Shown here: piece by piece, positions 23,308 to 35,111 of the stretch
Position numbering within the stretch: position 1 is the stretch's first letter
Layout: each line of letters starts with the position of its first letter
Assembly (NCBI GenBank): GCA_015680685.1
Contig: MNCI01001846.1
Location: 69,250-131,249, forward strand
DNA from: Gnetum montanum
Lineage: Eukaryota; Streptophyta; Gnetopsida; Gnetales; Gnetaceae
Direction: 5' to 3'
DNA: 62,000 nt
Position numbers and translations under genes: made by a program
Notes under the pieces: generated by a model
The model's input: the letters and a program-made list of their open reading frames with translations, nothing else
Databases searched by the model: none
Told to the model about the DNA's origin: nothing

Positions 23308-23769
23308 TCTAAGGTGTTTGCAGTTGCATTTGCGGTTCTTGCTGCAGCAGCAGTTGTGCTGACGTTGAATGTGGTTCTTTTGGTATGTAGTTTCTTCTGT
23401 TATGCTTCTTGTATGCTTAAAATTTCCTTTTATTGTCCTTTCTAGTATAATCATGATGTTCTTTTTGGGAGGTTACTTAACAAGGCTTTCGATTTTTCAT
23501 TTTGCAGGGTGGGCACATTATATTTTTCCAGAGTCTCAGCCTTCTTGGCTACTGTCTTTTCCCCCCTAGATGTTGGAGCTCTTATCTGTATGCTTAAAAA
23601 CAACTTGCTGATCAAAATAGTAGTTGTATTGGTCACCTTGGCTTGGAGTTCCTGGGCTGCTTATCCATTCATGAGTGCTGCTGTTGCACCTAGCAGAACA
23701 GGACTTGCTTTGTACCCTGTTTTCCTTTTGTACATTTCGATTGGTTTTCTAATCTTTGCCATTGACTGA
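23308..23769 (+). pseudogene. YIP4: YIP4-like exons 2 and 3, one-base insertion in exon 3
   Basis: Exon 2 (23308-23382) encodes SKVFAVAFAVLAAAAVVLTL, a YIP4 membrane helix. Exon 3 begins at 23508 after TTTTGCAG with [18 protein letters not shown]. It then hits a run of six C at 23561-23566 where five would keep frame, so the remainder ([10 protein letters not shown] through the final FAID and TGA at 23767-23769) is one base out. Apart from that base exon 3 is well preserved, so either the mutation is recent or the extra C is a sequencing error. The stops in exon 1 argue that the gene is dead either way. Confidence 0.85.
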
Positions 23770-25603
23770 AAACTCTGGCTTGCACAATTGCCTGCAGACT
23801 AATTAGGTTTTTGTTCAATGAATATATGGAAAGGGAGCCTTCAACATGAGTTGCTTTCATGATGTAATTTTTCTAGTCTTACTCAAGCTTGAACAGACAA
23901 TGTTGCACTTTTTTTGATAGTTGTTTAAACAGGATGTTGAGTATTTGATTTTTGTAGTTAGATTTGTTTTGCTTCTTAGACGTGATATCAAACGACAGAT
24001 TTTGCATGAACCATAGCATAATATGTTTTTAACAACCTGGAAGATGTTACCATTATCTTCGTCCAGTTTGAAACAGTGACTTATTCTCCCGGAAATGAAG
24101 CTAGAGGTTATGATGCTGTATGATTTAAATACAATCTATATGTGTATTCTTTTTCAGTTTTTGGTTACCGTGTAATTTATCAGATTCTGTTTAATAGAAG
24201 TTAGACTAAAATTATAGTATCATTGTACAATGGCAAACCTTTGACATTGGCAGTAATATGTTTTGATGGGGTAAGACAGGAAGTGGCGTTATAGAGATTA
24301 AGAATTACGCCTTTAACATTGTGCTTATTTACACACTGCCATTGGTTCTCCGAAACCCTTAATTCCAGTATGCTGGAGGGGCACCAGTAACAAGGAACAA
24401 ACCGTGAATGAACCTACAAATATATAACCAGAGTTGAGCCATCTACTGTAAAATTCTAATATGATATCAGAGTCTACGGGTCTGTCTGTCGTAAGCAAAA
24501 AATTTAATATGATATCAGATCTGCCAGGTTGGAACTGGACGATTGGTGCTAAGAATTGATTGAAAGATTCCCTTTTAAAATGGTGAGACGATTTGGAAAA
24601 ATTATTCAAGCATTTCAAGATAATTTTGAACCATGGTAGGATTTTGTTGATGATGTTTTACTAGATCCAAGCCATCAATCACATAAACTTAACAGACATG
24701 TACTTAGATTTTAAAGTTTTTACCTGTTGTCTTAGAGATACTAGTTATCTTGAATACAATTCTTATTATCTGGGATTTTTAAAGTTTGAAGGTTTCACCA
24801 GTTAGTATTAGGTTGTACTACTTCGGCAGAGACTAACAATTCACTAAAGACCAACAATAATATAATTTGGTTAAGAGGATAATTTTCTTCTACAAACCCT
24901 GTATATCTTAGCGGTAAGCAAATGGAGTTAATAGTTTTATCAGAATTAGAAGCATTAGGTTTTCAACGGCAATGCACTCTACTGCCTAGGTTAGCATTAA
25001 GGACCAAACCATTTAACAGTCTCTTAATGTTAGGACCAAACCATTTAACAGTCTCTTAATGTTGGTATCCTTTGCAGGCTGATTGCACTAATTTGATAAA
25101 CAAAAGGATGTTGCTCAACGGAAGTTTTAAATTTCTCTTTCATTTTGAAATTTCTTGGTTACAGTATTCATTAAATCATTAATGAAGAATGTAAACATGA
25201 TTTTCACTATCAATGGAAACCATGACTGGCAAAGAATTTTCTTGGAACAGGTAGGAAGGGAAACCAAAAGAATGAACAGGAAGAACACCGTCGTTGTTAA
25301 CGTAAGAGAATGCTATTTCATTGTTTTTTATTCAAGTTAAAAGTAAGTCTATTTATATTACACGTAAATATCTAACCCATGAAATCAATGAACTCTAGAT
25401 CATGTTCTTTGGCCAAACTCGGGAGGTCGAGAATTTCTTTAGCGATCAAGGAAAGGTTAAAATTATACGCTCAGCCTTGACCTGTCAACAGAGCATGAGA
25501 GTTGGGTATTGCCATTCTTTATTTAACCGCTTTAAATATATCCGTAGTTTGAATATTTCTTTTTAAAAAAAATTCCATGAAAGCACTTTAACATGCTGAA
25601 AAA
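23770..25603. other. Intergenic region downstream of the YIP4-like gene
   Basis: The first few hundred bases are presumably the 3' UTR of the YIP4-like gene; no polyadenylation site could be fixed. Open frames at 24325-24618 and 25155-25340 have no recognisable similarity. A 32-bp tandem duplication lies at 25000-25063. Confidence 0.45.
25000..25063. repeat. Tandem duplication, 32-bp unit, two copies
   Basis: The unit beginning aggaccaaaccatttaacag is repeated exactly, at 25000-25031 and 25032-25063. Confidence 0.9.
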
Positions 25604-26330
25604 AATTATTGCGGCATTGCGTTTTTGGAATTTGAAACGAGGGAGGAAGCTGAGCGGGCTTTGAAGAGGGATTGAGGTTATATTCATGAATCATGAACAC
25701 CATGGTCAGGGTAAGGGTAAGAAAAACAGTGCCATCAATTCCCATTTGCTTCTTAACACCCCATCACTTTTATTATGTTTAGATATCTTATATCCATATT
25801 TGTGTGAGATCTTATACTGCTTAATGTTCAAATCTAGAACCCATTTAAAAAAACCAACTTTACTGTCAGCGGTTTCTCATTTGGACCTTGAACAACCAGC
25901 TTAAATCGTATTGTTATTTGGTTAAGTGATTACCCTGAGACTCTCAGGGGTTTCAAGTAAATTGAATTGAATTTAAAAATGTTCCAGGTGAGGCTTGCTC
26001 CAGTCATGTTCACATTCAAATTCTTGGAAAGGGTAAGAGCAGACCAGATGCTACTCCACATTTTAAAACGAAGGCAAATGAGAACTCCTCCTATCATCAG
26101 AAGCAGAGCAAGGACTTTAGCAGCCCTGCAGCCTAAAGATCCTGAAGCTGTAAAAGTTCATGTTGTGGATAATACACCTAAGTTTCTTCCTCTCCTTGCA
26201 AATCCAAAGAAGTTGCATTTGCCGCTATGAAAGCAGACGGAACAAGAACAATGGGAAGGGGCAGAGGCAGAGGAAGAGGAGCCACAAGCACACACAAAAG
26301 ACTATGCAAAAATAAATGGAAGACCAAAAT
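25604..26330 (+). pseudogene. Possible RRM-type RNA-binding protein exon relics
   Basis: At 25610-25671 one frame reads CGIAFLEFETREEAERALK followed by R and D, close to the RNP-1 strand and following helix of an RRM, then TGA. A second coding-like stretch at about 25988-26300 gives a lysine/glutamine/serine-rich frame with CKSKEVAFAAMKADG and a GRGRGRGRG run, but with several stops. An RRM followed by an RG-rich tail is common in nucleolar and splicing proteins. The gene cannot be named, the intron layout is unclear, and chance similarity is possible. Confidence 0.4.
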
Positions 26331-27040
26331 TTACAGGCAAATGATGAAGGGGCAAGTTAAAAGAAAGAACACATGCATACTTTGTTTCTTCTCGTTATTT
26401 TTCAAATAAATTATGGGTTTTTTCCATTTCTTAATCAAGGATGTAACTAAGGACAGCCATTACTTTGTTATCTCGTAATATTATAAGCCTTAGGCTTCAA
26501 ATGATTTCAATTTTGTTGATATACAGAACTCTAAGAAAAAGAGTAGGCCATAAAATGGCATTAACAGTTTATTAAGAGTCTCAAGCTTGGAATTGGTTTG
26601 AAAATTTCTTCTACATATTGAGAGTAATATAAAAATTGGGTTAAAAGTAATTTCTTAAATTACAGAATGCAAAAAGCACTTTTCTCCTAATTCTAAGTTG
26701 TAATAATGAAATTTTGTTAGTATAAGATAGATGATTAAAATGAAATTAAACATAGAATTTTTTAATAGGTTTTGATATATTCTTGATAGGTATGTAATAC
26801 TTTATTAAGTAATACAAGGTTGATAATTCTAGGGGAAAAACTTATACAAGATTTTTTGAATGTTATATTTAAGTCTTAGTAAATTAAAGAATCCTCTCTG
26901 CTAAATATATGGTAGTTTATGTTTGAGACCACATCAAATGATTTGAACATTTTGGGAGATACAATTTAATTAAAATTTTTTCTTTGCTTTAAAGTTATGC
27001 TTAAATGTCTAAGGTGAAATTTGATACATAATTAGTAAAA
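26331..27040. other. AT-rich non-coding stretch
   Basis: No gene, repeat array or element boundary recognised. Confidence 0.5.
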
Positions 27041-28140
27041 TCAATTTTCAACAATTTGCTCTAAAAGGTAATCTTGAAATTCTTCAAATGCTTTCTTTAC
27101 TAGGGGTTTCATAAAGCAATCCGTGTTCTTGGACTTGGTTGAAATGTATTAGACATCAATAAACTTTTCTTGATATTTATGTCTTATGAAGTACATAATT
27201 GTTTCTATGTACTTACTTTTGTCATGGTACACTAAATTTTATACTACCTTAATTGTAGTTTGATTATTATAATGAATTATGATTAGTGTTGATAATTTAA
27301 CGTAAATTTGGATAAAGAGTTGTTCAATCTAGGTGACATCTTAGACTATCTCATGTAAGGCTTTGTATTGCTTTGTATTTAACTTCCATGAAGAATAATG
27401 ATACAATACATTACCAACTGATTTTCCAACTTCTAATATTTCCATACAACTAAATAAGAAATCTAGTTTTTGAACTTCTTTTAATTATGTCACCACTTCA
27501 ATTTGCAGCCATCTATACTTCGATAACTCTTGATGAAGTTCTTATGAATGCCAATCCATAAGACAAAGTATTCCTAAGGTATTGTAAGATTAAGAATGTT
27601 TCATATATGTGATGATGATCTCGATTTGGCATAGCTACTACTAATTGTTTTATTGAATTTTGAATATCAAGTCTTGTATTTGTAAGATACGTAACTGTTC
27701 CAATAATTTATCTATACTAAGTAGGATCAATTGTTTCTTCATTAATATTGACCTTGAATCCTAGTGTCATTCCTTACAATCCTTTATAGTGTACTTTTCT
27801 AATAGATTTATAATATATTTGGTTCAAGAGAGTGTAATTTCACCAGTTGTCTAATGAAGCTCCAATTCCAAATAATAATGTGTCAAGTTAAGATTAGAGA
27901 TGTTAGAACATAAGGATAGTTGATGCTCAAACTATTCCACAATTTAGAACAATCTCAAGTTAACTACTACAATAGTTGTACCATAAATTGCTTTTTGTAA
28001 CTTACATACCACCTTCTCATTCCATGTTAATTTATGTTGTTCTTAAGAAGGTAAAAGTGATGAATTTATCTCAATAGTTGCTAATCTAGAATATGTGATT
28101 GGCGAAATTATAGTCTGTAACGGTAACTCTTTGGATAATA
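27041..28140 (-). pseudogene. Decayed Copia pol fragment: end of reverse transcriptase and RNase H
   Basis: Minus translation gives pieces typical of the Copia C-terminus: IGTVTYLTNTRLDIQNSI (the family GSLRYL-TRPDI block), then HIETIMYFIRHKYQEKFIDV, YISTKSKNTDCF and MKPLVKKAFEEF. Stops and frameshifts occur every few dozen codons. It is older than Copia C and of a different group. The upstream end is lost at the N gap 28161-28308; no LTRs could be paired. Confidence 0.7.
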
Positions 28141-28160
28141 GATATATGAACAATGCTTCA

Positions 28161-28308
28161 NNNNNNNNNNNNNNNNNNNNNNNNNNNNNNNNNNNNNNNN
28201 NNNNNNNNNNNNNNNNNNNNNNNNNNNNNNNNNNNNNNNNNNNNNNNNNNNNNNNNNNNNNNNNNNNNNNNNNNNNNNNNNNNNNNNNNNNNNNNNNNNN
28301 NNNNNNNN
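28161..28308. other. Assembly gap (148 N)
   Basis: Unknown bases between the Copia relic and a decayed LTR. Confidence 0.99.
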
Positions 28309-28349
28309 AATACATCTTCATGGGGGTAATAAAATTGAGATCCATTTCT

Positions 28350-28868
28350 TTCATTGTAGTACTTAGTTTAGTTTTATAACCTCTTTAATTGCAATTTACC
28401 TTAATTTATAACCTCAAAGTTAGTCATATGTTAATTAAATTACATAAGTACAACTAACTTTGAGCATAAAAGCATTAACATTTGGTAATCCTAGTAGTGT
28501 ATCACTTGGTATGCCTAGCAGTTGATACGTGGTAACCCAACAACTTTGATGCATGCTTAGGATGTATACAATAAGTTGAGAATGGATAGTGCATTTTTAG
28601 ACTAGAGAAGATGTATTCCTTGTATCTAGATGAGATAGTTTAGAACTTTAATATTTTAACAATAACACTGCAATCATATGCCTTAATCATAGTTAGCCAT
28701 ATGAATTAAGCTTATAGAACTATGATTTAGAAGACAACAACCAACGATCTAAAGCTTAGTTATCGAAGTATTTATACTAGTTCTAGTTTGCATAATTTGA
28801 CTAGATCGCTCATAAACACTTGTGATTTGTATGGTTAGGTGTGGGTTCTACTCTACTACTCATTATTT
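28350..28868 (+). repeat. Decayed Athila-like LTR, plus orientation
   Basis: Several blocks match the LTR at 35112-36042 in the same order and orientation: ATAAGTACAAC, repeated TTGGTAA-CC-AG units near 28480-28550, and CACTTGTGATTTGTATGGTT just before the end. The end 'ctactactcatta' corresponds to the family CTCATCA end. It is the probable left LTR of the rearranged element ending at 36042. Confidence 0.55.
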
Positions 28869-30063
28869 ACAACAATACTATCAAGTTTGATGAGCTTATT
28901 GAAGGCAATAGTAACATGTTCAAGAAGATTTATTTTTTAGACATCCATTAAGTAGTTTGAGATATGAATCCAAATGGGTATACATTATAAAAATTCTAAG
29001 GTAAAACTAAACACCCAAACATCACATAGTAAGTGCTAGGCCTTGAATCCCAAAGAACTAGGACTTGCTATTGAGTATAAAATTACACTCTTTTGTTGAA
29101 GGAAAGGCAAAACAAAGAAAGACCTTATTAAGGATGATCATTACATGTGGGCATTTCTATTTGAAGGTCATTTAGACATGGGGTTGGTTGAGGCATAGTT
29201 AAGAACTTGAAGAGAAAAACACCTTGCGTAAGCTAAACTAGAACTTAACATTGACTAAGGAACAAATGTCATCGCTAATAATAACTTTAATAATTTTGTT
29301 CTTAATAGTAGTCAAGAAAGCTAATGTTAAGGCTAATAGAGTGGTCATAAGGTGGTAACTAGTAAACGTAGTTGTTGAGAACCCTTATTAATTATCTATC
29401 TAATCCTATAAATAATTAAAAGAAACACTACAAAATCCCCAAGGATATGGACTTAACCTTGATTTCCTAATTTAGATAATAACTATTCAATGAATAAAAA
29501 ATATCAATTAGAAGCATCAAGACAGAAGAGTAACATGGTGTAGCAAAATTCATCACTACTAGCATAAATACTTAATTAAAATTAATTAATAAAAAATAAA
29601 AATTAATGTAATTACAAAAATTTATATACCAAAAAAATAAATAAATTACATAATTGAAAAATATATAAAAAGATTATTCCAATATATCTATTTCACATCA
29701 ATTAGATGTCAAGAAATATAGTTATATTTAAAATTAATAAAAACAAATAATATTAATATGAATAATAATTAATAAAATAATAATATATAGGGACTATTAT
29801 TTGGAGTGACGGGAAGGTGCTCATTTTTAAAGTTAAAGACCTAGGTTTAAGTTTGAGCGTAGCCACTCTAAGAGGTTAGACTTTCACTCATCTAGTAATC
29901 CTTCCAAGATCCTACTTAGCGAGATAAGCACCATAGTTTTAAGTGATGAATAAAATAATCATGTATCATAAAATAATATTATTTTCCCCAAAGACATATA
30001 GCATGAATTGAAATGACCAACAATTTTGTGATCTTAGAAAAATTCTCTATGAATCATCAGTAG
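28869..30063. other. Interior of rearranged Athila-like element, nothing recognised
   Basis: The bases after the LTR (TTTACAACAATAC) could be a very degenerate version of the family's primer site. The rest, including a very AT-rich part at 29560-29790, shows no recognisable coding sequence. Confidence 0.35.
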
Positions 30064-33000
30064 TAGTGTGCCCAAGGAATGATCAGACATCTTTAACTAT
30101 TTTTGGTTAATGGGTTATTCCTTGGATGACCCTTATCTTTTCAGGGTCTACCTCTATCCTTGCTTGTGAGATTCTATAACCCAAGACTATGCCCTTTTTA
30201 GACCATTAGATGACTCTTTTGCCAATTAAGTTGCAAGTTTGTTTCCATACATCTTTTTAATATTTGCTCAAGGTGGTCCAAGGCTTGCTTGAATGTAGCA
30301 CCATAAGTGGAAAAGTCATCCATGAAGACTTCCATCCCACTACCAATTTGCTACTAAAAGATGCTCAAGACCAAGCTTTGAAATGTAATAGGAGCATTGT
30401 ACAGACCAAAAGGCATCTTTTAATATGCAAAAGTTTCTTAGGGACTCGTGAATGTAGTTTTGGCTTAATCCTCTAGTGCAATTTGAATTTGGTTATAGCC
30501 ATTATAATCATCCAAAAATCTATAATAGAAATGTCCAAAAATGGTATCCAACACTTGATCTACAAATGACAATGGAAAATGATCTTTGAATGTTGCCATG
30601 TTCAATAGCCTGAAATCAATACAAACCTGTCACTTGCCATCTTTCTTTGGCACAATCATGAGTAAGCTAACCCACTCACTATCTACAATAGGATAGATGA
30701 ACCCTACCTTGAGGAGTTGTTTTATCTTCTCTTTGATGATTTGCTTTAATTTTGGGTTCAATTGCCACTGTGGCTACTTCCTTGGCTTCAGGGTCAGATC
30801 AGTATAGATACGATATTGGCATATTTGTGAATCAATCCTAGTGAATTTAAGATATGACCAAGCAAAGGTTGTTGGCCATTTGTTAACCACTTTCAATAGT
30901 TTGTCTTTTTGTTTAGGAGTAAGTTTAGCATTAATTATAAATGGCTTTCCATTTTTTAGAAATGCATATTCTAGGCCGACAATCAGAGTTTTTAACTCTA
31001 GGGGATCTTGTTTAAAATTTTCATCAATTTCCAACTCTCCCCAACAGGCATCATCATTTTCGTTATCAAAGAGTTTGTGATGAACCTAATCTAGTTCATC
31101 CATACTTGTGACATAGGTGCATGTCAGGCTCTCAGTCAGTTCTATGCAAATTTTGCTACTCTCAGAATTAGCTGTTAGCCTCTAGGTACCCTCTTATTTT
31201 ATGGCTGTTGCATATAAGCACCTTTAAATATCTGCCTCATCTGCACACTACTTGCATGCAAAAATGGATGCTCTTTTTATGAACCAAAGTTTCTGCATGT
31301 AGTTGCACCCTATACCGCTGTATACATTACATGGAACTCATTTCTTCTTAATCTTTCTAAATGCATTTTCCTTAAAGATTTCCAGGAAAAGATCTATGAT
31401 GCCCATTCGTACATCAATAGTACTTAGCCATGCCCTTCCCATAATGATTGGAAAATCCCTCTTGCAATTCTCAACTTTGATCACTAGGATAAGACCACCC
31501 ATAAATAGTGGTCATAATATCTTCTACTAGTTCCAATGAAATAGTGATGTACAAGTCTATCAATTCTAATTTGATATTGCTCTTTTTAAGAGGGGGTAGG
31601 TTCTAGGCAGTATACATCTCATGGGAAATCAAATTAACATCAAAACTTGAATCCAGAAGAGCTCTGCATGGTTCATTCCTAGTAATCTGCAAATAGATAA
31701 GGGGACTTCTAGAATTGACTAATTTCTTAGGAAGGTTTCCAGCCTAGACCCAGTCAAAAATGACATGAGTTAACATAACAATGAAGATTTTGGGAGGCAA
31801 TTGGTTTGAAGGACTCTTAATTGGATAATTTTCAAAGAATGAGGAAGTAGGGTGAATAGCTGCATAAGTTTATGAGAGCTTAAGAGGATTGTTGGGTCAA
31901 AAGAATGGTCATTTACAAGATGTAGGTTCCAAACAACTTAGTTGATTAACTAGTTGTAGATTAATGGCCCTTGTAGTCTTATGTTATTATGGCTAAGCTG
32001 AAATCTCACCTTGCATGAATGGAGCAAGCGATAGCTATTTTAAGGGTGGAGGAATAGGTGTAGGCACATGAGGAGGGTAAGGATGGAATATGGGATCCCC
32101 CCTAGGAGTTGGAGAATGAATTTGGTGATATTCAAGAGGGTAGTAGTGATGTTGGAAAGGAGAAAAGTGACTAGAAGATTCATGTGGAGACAAGGGTTAC
32201 TAAACATAGTACCCATATAGATTTGACTTCTTGTAAGGGTACTATTGCCATGGTGGTGGCATCCCCGATGACTATTATTACTGCTACTGCTGATATTGCT
32301 CATATGGTTATGGTGGAGTTCCACTTGGATAATAAGGTTATTGTTGGTGGAATTGCCTGAGATTGCCTTGAGGATAAGGCAATCTTCTTGGTGTCTTTAT
32401 TTTTGATAGTCATGGATTCAGAGCATACACCCCAAATTCCTATAAGTATGACACAGAAGGAAAACATCCCTTAGGATGTTCATAGTGGCAAATGTCACAC
32501 CCATCGTCATCATCTAATTTATTCTCCACAAATTATTCTACTATAGTAGCTTTGTCCTTGCCCCTTTGGTAGGCATGTTTAGCTTCTTTCTGCCTCCTAC
32601 AATCATGATCACTACTCTGCTCTCTTGATTCTTCTACAATTTTTAGAACAATTTGGAATTTTTCATTTAATGAATCCCAAATTTTATCTACATTGGTCAA
32701 AATTTTAGACATAGATTTTTGGATTGGCAAGGTATTTCATTAAGAGATGATTCCTCCTCACTGTCACAAAAGTGAACCTCCTTCTTTTTGATGGAGGGGT
32801 CTTTGTTATATACTTCTGCACTTTTGCATTTTCTCAACTCTCTTTCTTCTTTCACTACCTACTTAATCATCCTTTGTATCTAATGGGCTCTTAATTCTGA
32901 TAGTCTTCCTTTAGCATTAACCCCAAGGGTCCTTCATGTTGTTGAGCAAAGCCCATCTATGATGTGGTGAAGTTTTTCCCTCTAAGAGTAACCATGGCTA

Positions 33001-34219
33001 GGGAATTGGTGTAATAATGAATAATATCTACCCATGGTGGTATCCAAGGGTTCATGTATTCCCTGTTTCCATCCTTGGACTTGCCTTCACAAGTTTAACA
33101 TGCTGGAGTAGGCCTAATACTTGTCATTAAACGGTTCTAGCATTGTACTCCATTGACAGATTGATTCTGTTTCCAGAGATCAGTACTAGCTTTTTGCTTC
33201 CTTGATGAGTGTTCTAGGAAACAACTTGAGCTTTTTCTAATCATTTTCAATATTTTGTAAGGCACAAGCATCGTGAAAGGCTTGCAGATGTGTTTGAGGA
33301 TTTGAGTTATATCCCCCATCAAATTTGGAGATATTATTCATGTCTAGCCACTTGATTTAGCTATTTTTCACATGCCTATAGGAATTCTTATAGCCTTTGC
33401 GATGTTGAGCATATTTTGAGTGGCCAACAGAGGTTCATTGTCATGATCTTGATTATGCCTATGATGTTCTCTACCATCCCTTCATTCATGGCTGTCTTTG
33501 CAATTATCATTATTGTCCCACTGCTTGTGGTTCTTTTTAGATTCGAAGGAGGAAGTTGATTTGGATGAAGAGGTTGAAGAGGGAGGAGGACTACCAACAC
33601 CGTGGTGTTTTCCACTACCTCTCCATTTTTCATAGCCAAAATCCTTAGAGTGATTGTCATTATGCTTGTCCAAGTTCCTACTTTGACTCCCTTTTTTAGA
33701 GCTCCAATGACCATGGAACTCATTGTTACCAGAATCCAAATTGTTGATCACTGATTTAGGATTTGGATTTAGCTCCCCTTCACCACAGTTAAGGGGTGGA
33801 GAGGCCACATGTTGAGAACCCTCAGAAAGAGGTTCCTCATTATCCTTTTGATTTAGTAGGAATAAGGGGTTAGTGAACCATTTTCCCATCATGGCCTGGT
33901 GGTGCTTTTCCTATTGTTGATCTTGTTTGCATTGTATCTTAGTGGGATGGTAGTCCTAGAAGTCATGATCTTCCACAATGTACTCTCCATGAAGCTCTTT
34001 GATGCCCAACCTTGTAAGATTTTGGAGCAACATCATGGGAATAGATCAATTAGGTGGTAATACAACATTTCCCTCCATGTCTTGCCACTGCATTTCTTCA
34101 TCTTGATGTGGGACCTAAGTGAAATTGGGTACAAACTTATAAGGATGAGTGTACATCACTCTACATTCTTGTAGTACTATTGACTTAGAATCCTCTTACC
34201 TATGAGAAGAAGAAGACAT
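30064..34219 (-). pseudogene. Athila-like gag-protease-RT block, inverted relative to flanking LTRs
   Basis: Read on minus, gag starts at ATG 34219 (MSSSSHR) and passes through a block with EPLLATQNM also seen in element A gag. Gag is serine/asparagine-rich and heavily broken. A protease core ALLDSSFDVNLI lies near 31650 (the G of the DSG triad is S). The RT lead-in (LKTLIVGLEYAFLKNGKPF) spans 31034-30774. RT continues with VGFIYPIVDSEWVS, PLSFVDQVLDTI and the catalytic MEVFMDDFSTYG near 30325, and stops abruptly near 30064 inside the palm/thumb. RNase H and integrase are missing. The RT is of Athila/Tat type and is the enzyme class that could have served the pol-less family. Confidence 0.8.
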
Positions 34220-34242
34220 TTTTGTTAGAAACAATTTCTTAA

Positions 34243-34857
34243 TGCTACAATCAAGCTAAAATTTGCCTCAAAGAGCTACAAATTGAGGAAATGAGAGAAT
34301 ATATGAAGCTTGCCAACCTTCATTACACAAACCTAGCTATGCTCACAGTTGGGAGACTACAGTCTGATTTGGAGAAGCAAGTGCCCACCTCGTATTCTTT
34401 ATACGATGGTGAGTTTCAAGTGCATAAAGCGATGAGGTAGAAATTGGAAGCAGCAAATGCAGAACTTGAGGTTCTCCGCATGAGTTTTGAAGGATAATGT
34501 GTAGTTACGAAGAACTTGGTCCATCGAATGAATGACCAACAGTAGCTACAAACATCAATTCGAGTGTTCGATGTTGAACGTAAATACTTCATAGCCTGGT
34601 TTGTCAATTTGAAAGAACTCTTCCTAGCATTTCCATGCCGTTGGGAGGTTCTAGTTCCAGCACACATCGGTGAAGCTTCCTGGATAGTGAACGATCCCAA
34701 AAACAAAGAGGAAAAAATGAGGGCTCTCTTGGAGGCTTTTTGGATACCTCCAGAATTTGCAGCTACTATGGGACAACCACCATTCATGCCACCATCTCCG
34801 CATGTGCACGAGGCTAGTGAAGGTCCATTGGGACCACTGCCCCTAGGGATGATGTGA
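34243..34857 (+). pseudogene. C-terminal part of Athila-type extra ORF (coiled coil), plus strand
   Basis: From about 34243 the plus frame reads KELQIEEMREYMKLANLHY then TNLAMLTVGR, clearly homologous to DLQIQDLTEYMELANLRY and TNLAMLTVRR in the second ORF of element A. It continues through three in-frame stops to DPKNKEEKMRALLEAFW and a proline-rich end with TGA at 34855-34857. The A copy has DPRTEEEKLQALL and a proline run at the same place. It lies just upstream of polypurine tract and LTR, as in A. Confidence 0.8.
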
Positions 34858-34999
34858 TCCTCTCCAAAAAATTTTGCACCCTTCTACACTGCAAAGACTA
34901 TAGGATCAGTAGAGTGTTCAATTTTGTCTCTGAACACCACCATTTTTGTAATTTTTCCTTCTCTGTACACTCAGGCACTTGGTAAAATTGATGTTATGT

Positions 35000-35025
35000 C
35001 ATGTGTGTGTGTGTGTGTGTGTGTG
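35000..35025. repeat. TG/GT dinucleotide microsatellite
   Basis: Uninterrupted TG repeat of about 12 units between the coiled-coil ORF and the polypurine tract. Confidence 0.95.
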
Positions 35026-35100
35026 AAGTTATGTGTGTTGTAAATAAAATTCCATACCTTCCAAATTCTAAGAGGAACTCGAGGACAAGTTTTTACTCAA

Positions 35101-35111
35101 TTGTGGGGGTA
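35101..35111 (+). other. Polypurine tract of the rearranged Athila-like element
   Basis: TTGTGGGGGTA abuts the LTR start TGATGAAGTG and is identical to the tract of element A. Confidence 0.8.

Larger units (their letters stand above)
5197..23769 (+). pseudogene. YIP4: YIP4-like (YIPF6 family) Golgi membrane protein gene, three exons, broken
   Basis: Exons are 5197-5646, 23308-23382 and 23508-23769; donors GTTAGT and GTATGT and acceptors GTCAG and TTGCAG fit. The product resembles Arabidopsis YIP4a/YIP4b over its length: N-terminal [39 protein letters not shown], then [14 protein letters not shown] and a hydrophobic C-terminus. YIP4 proteins are multi-spanning trans-Golgi proteins that act with ECHIDNA in secretion. 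Net coding length is about 261 codons, slightly short for the family. Intron 1 is 17,661 bp and is filled by a Copia element that contains another retrotransposon; intron 2 is 125 bp. Several frameshifts and stops (separate entries) make this a non-functional copy. Retention of introns shows it arose by gene duplication or in-place decay, not by retroposition. Confidence 0.85.

Noticed and set aside
25155-25340. Frame with GNHDW, suggesting a metallophosphatase
   Set aside because: Only five residues match and no other phosphatase motif is present.
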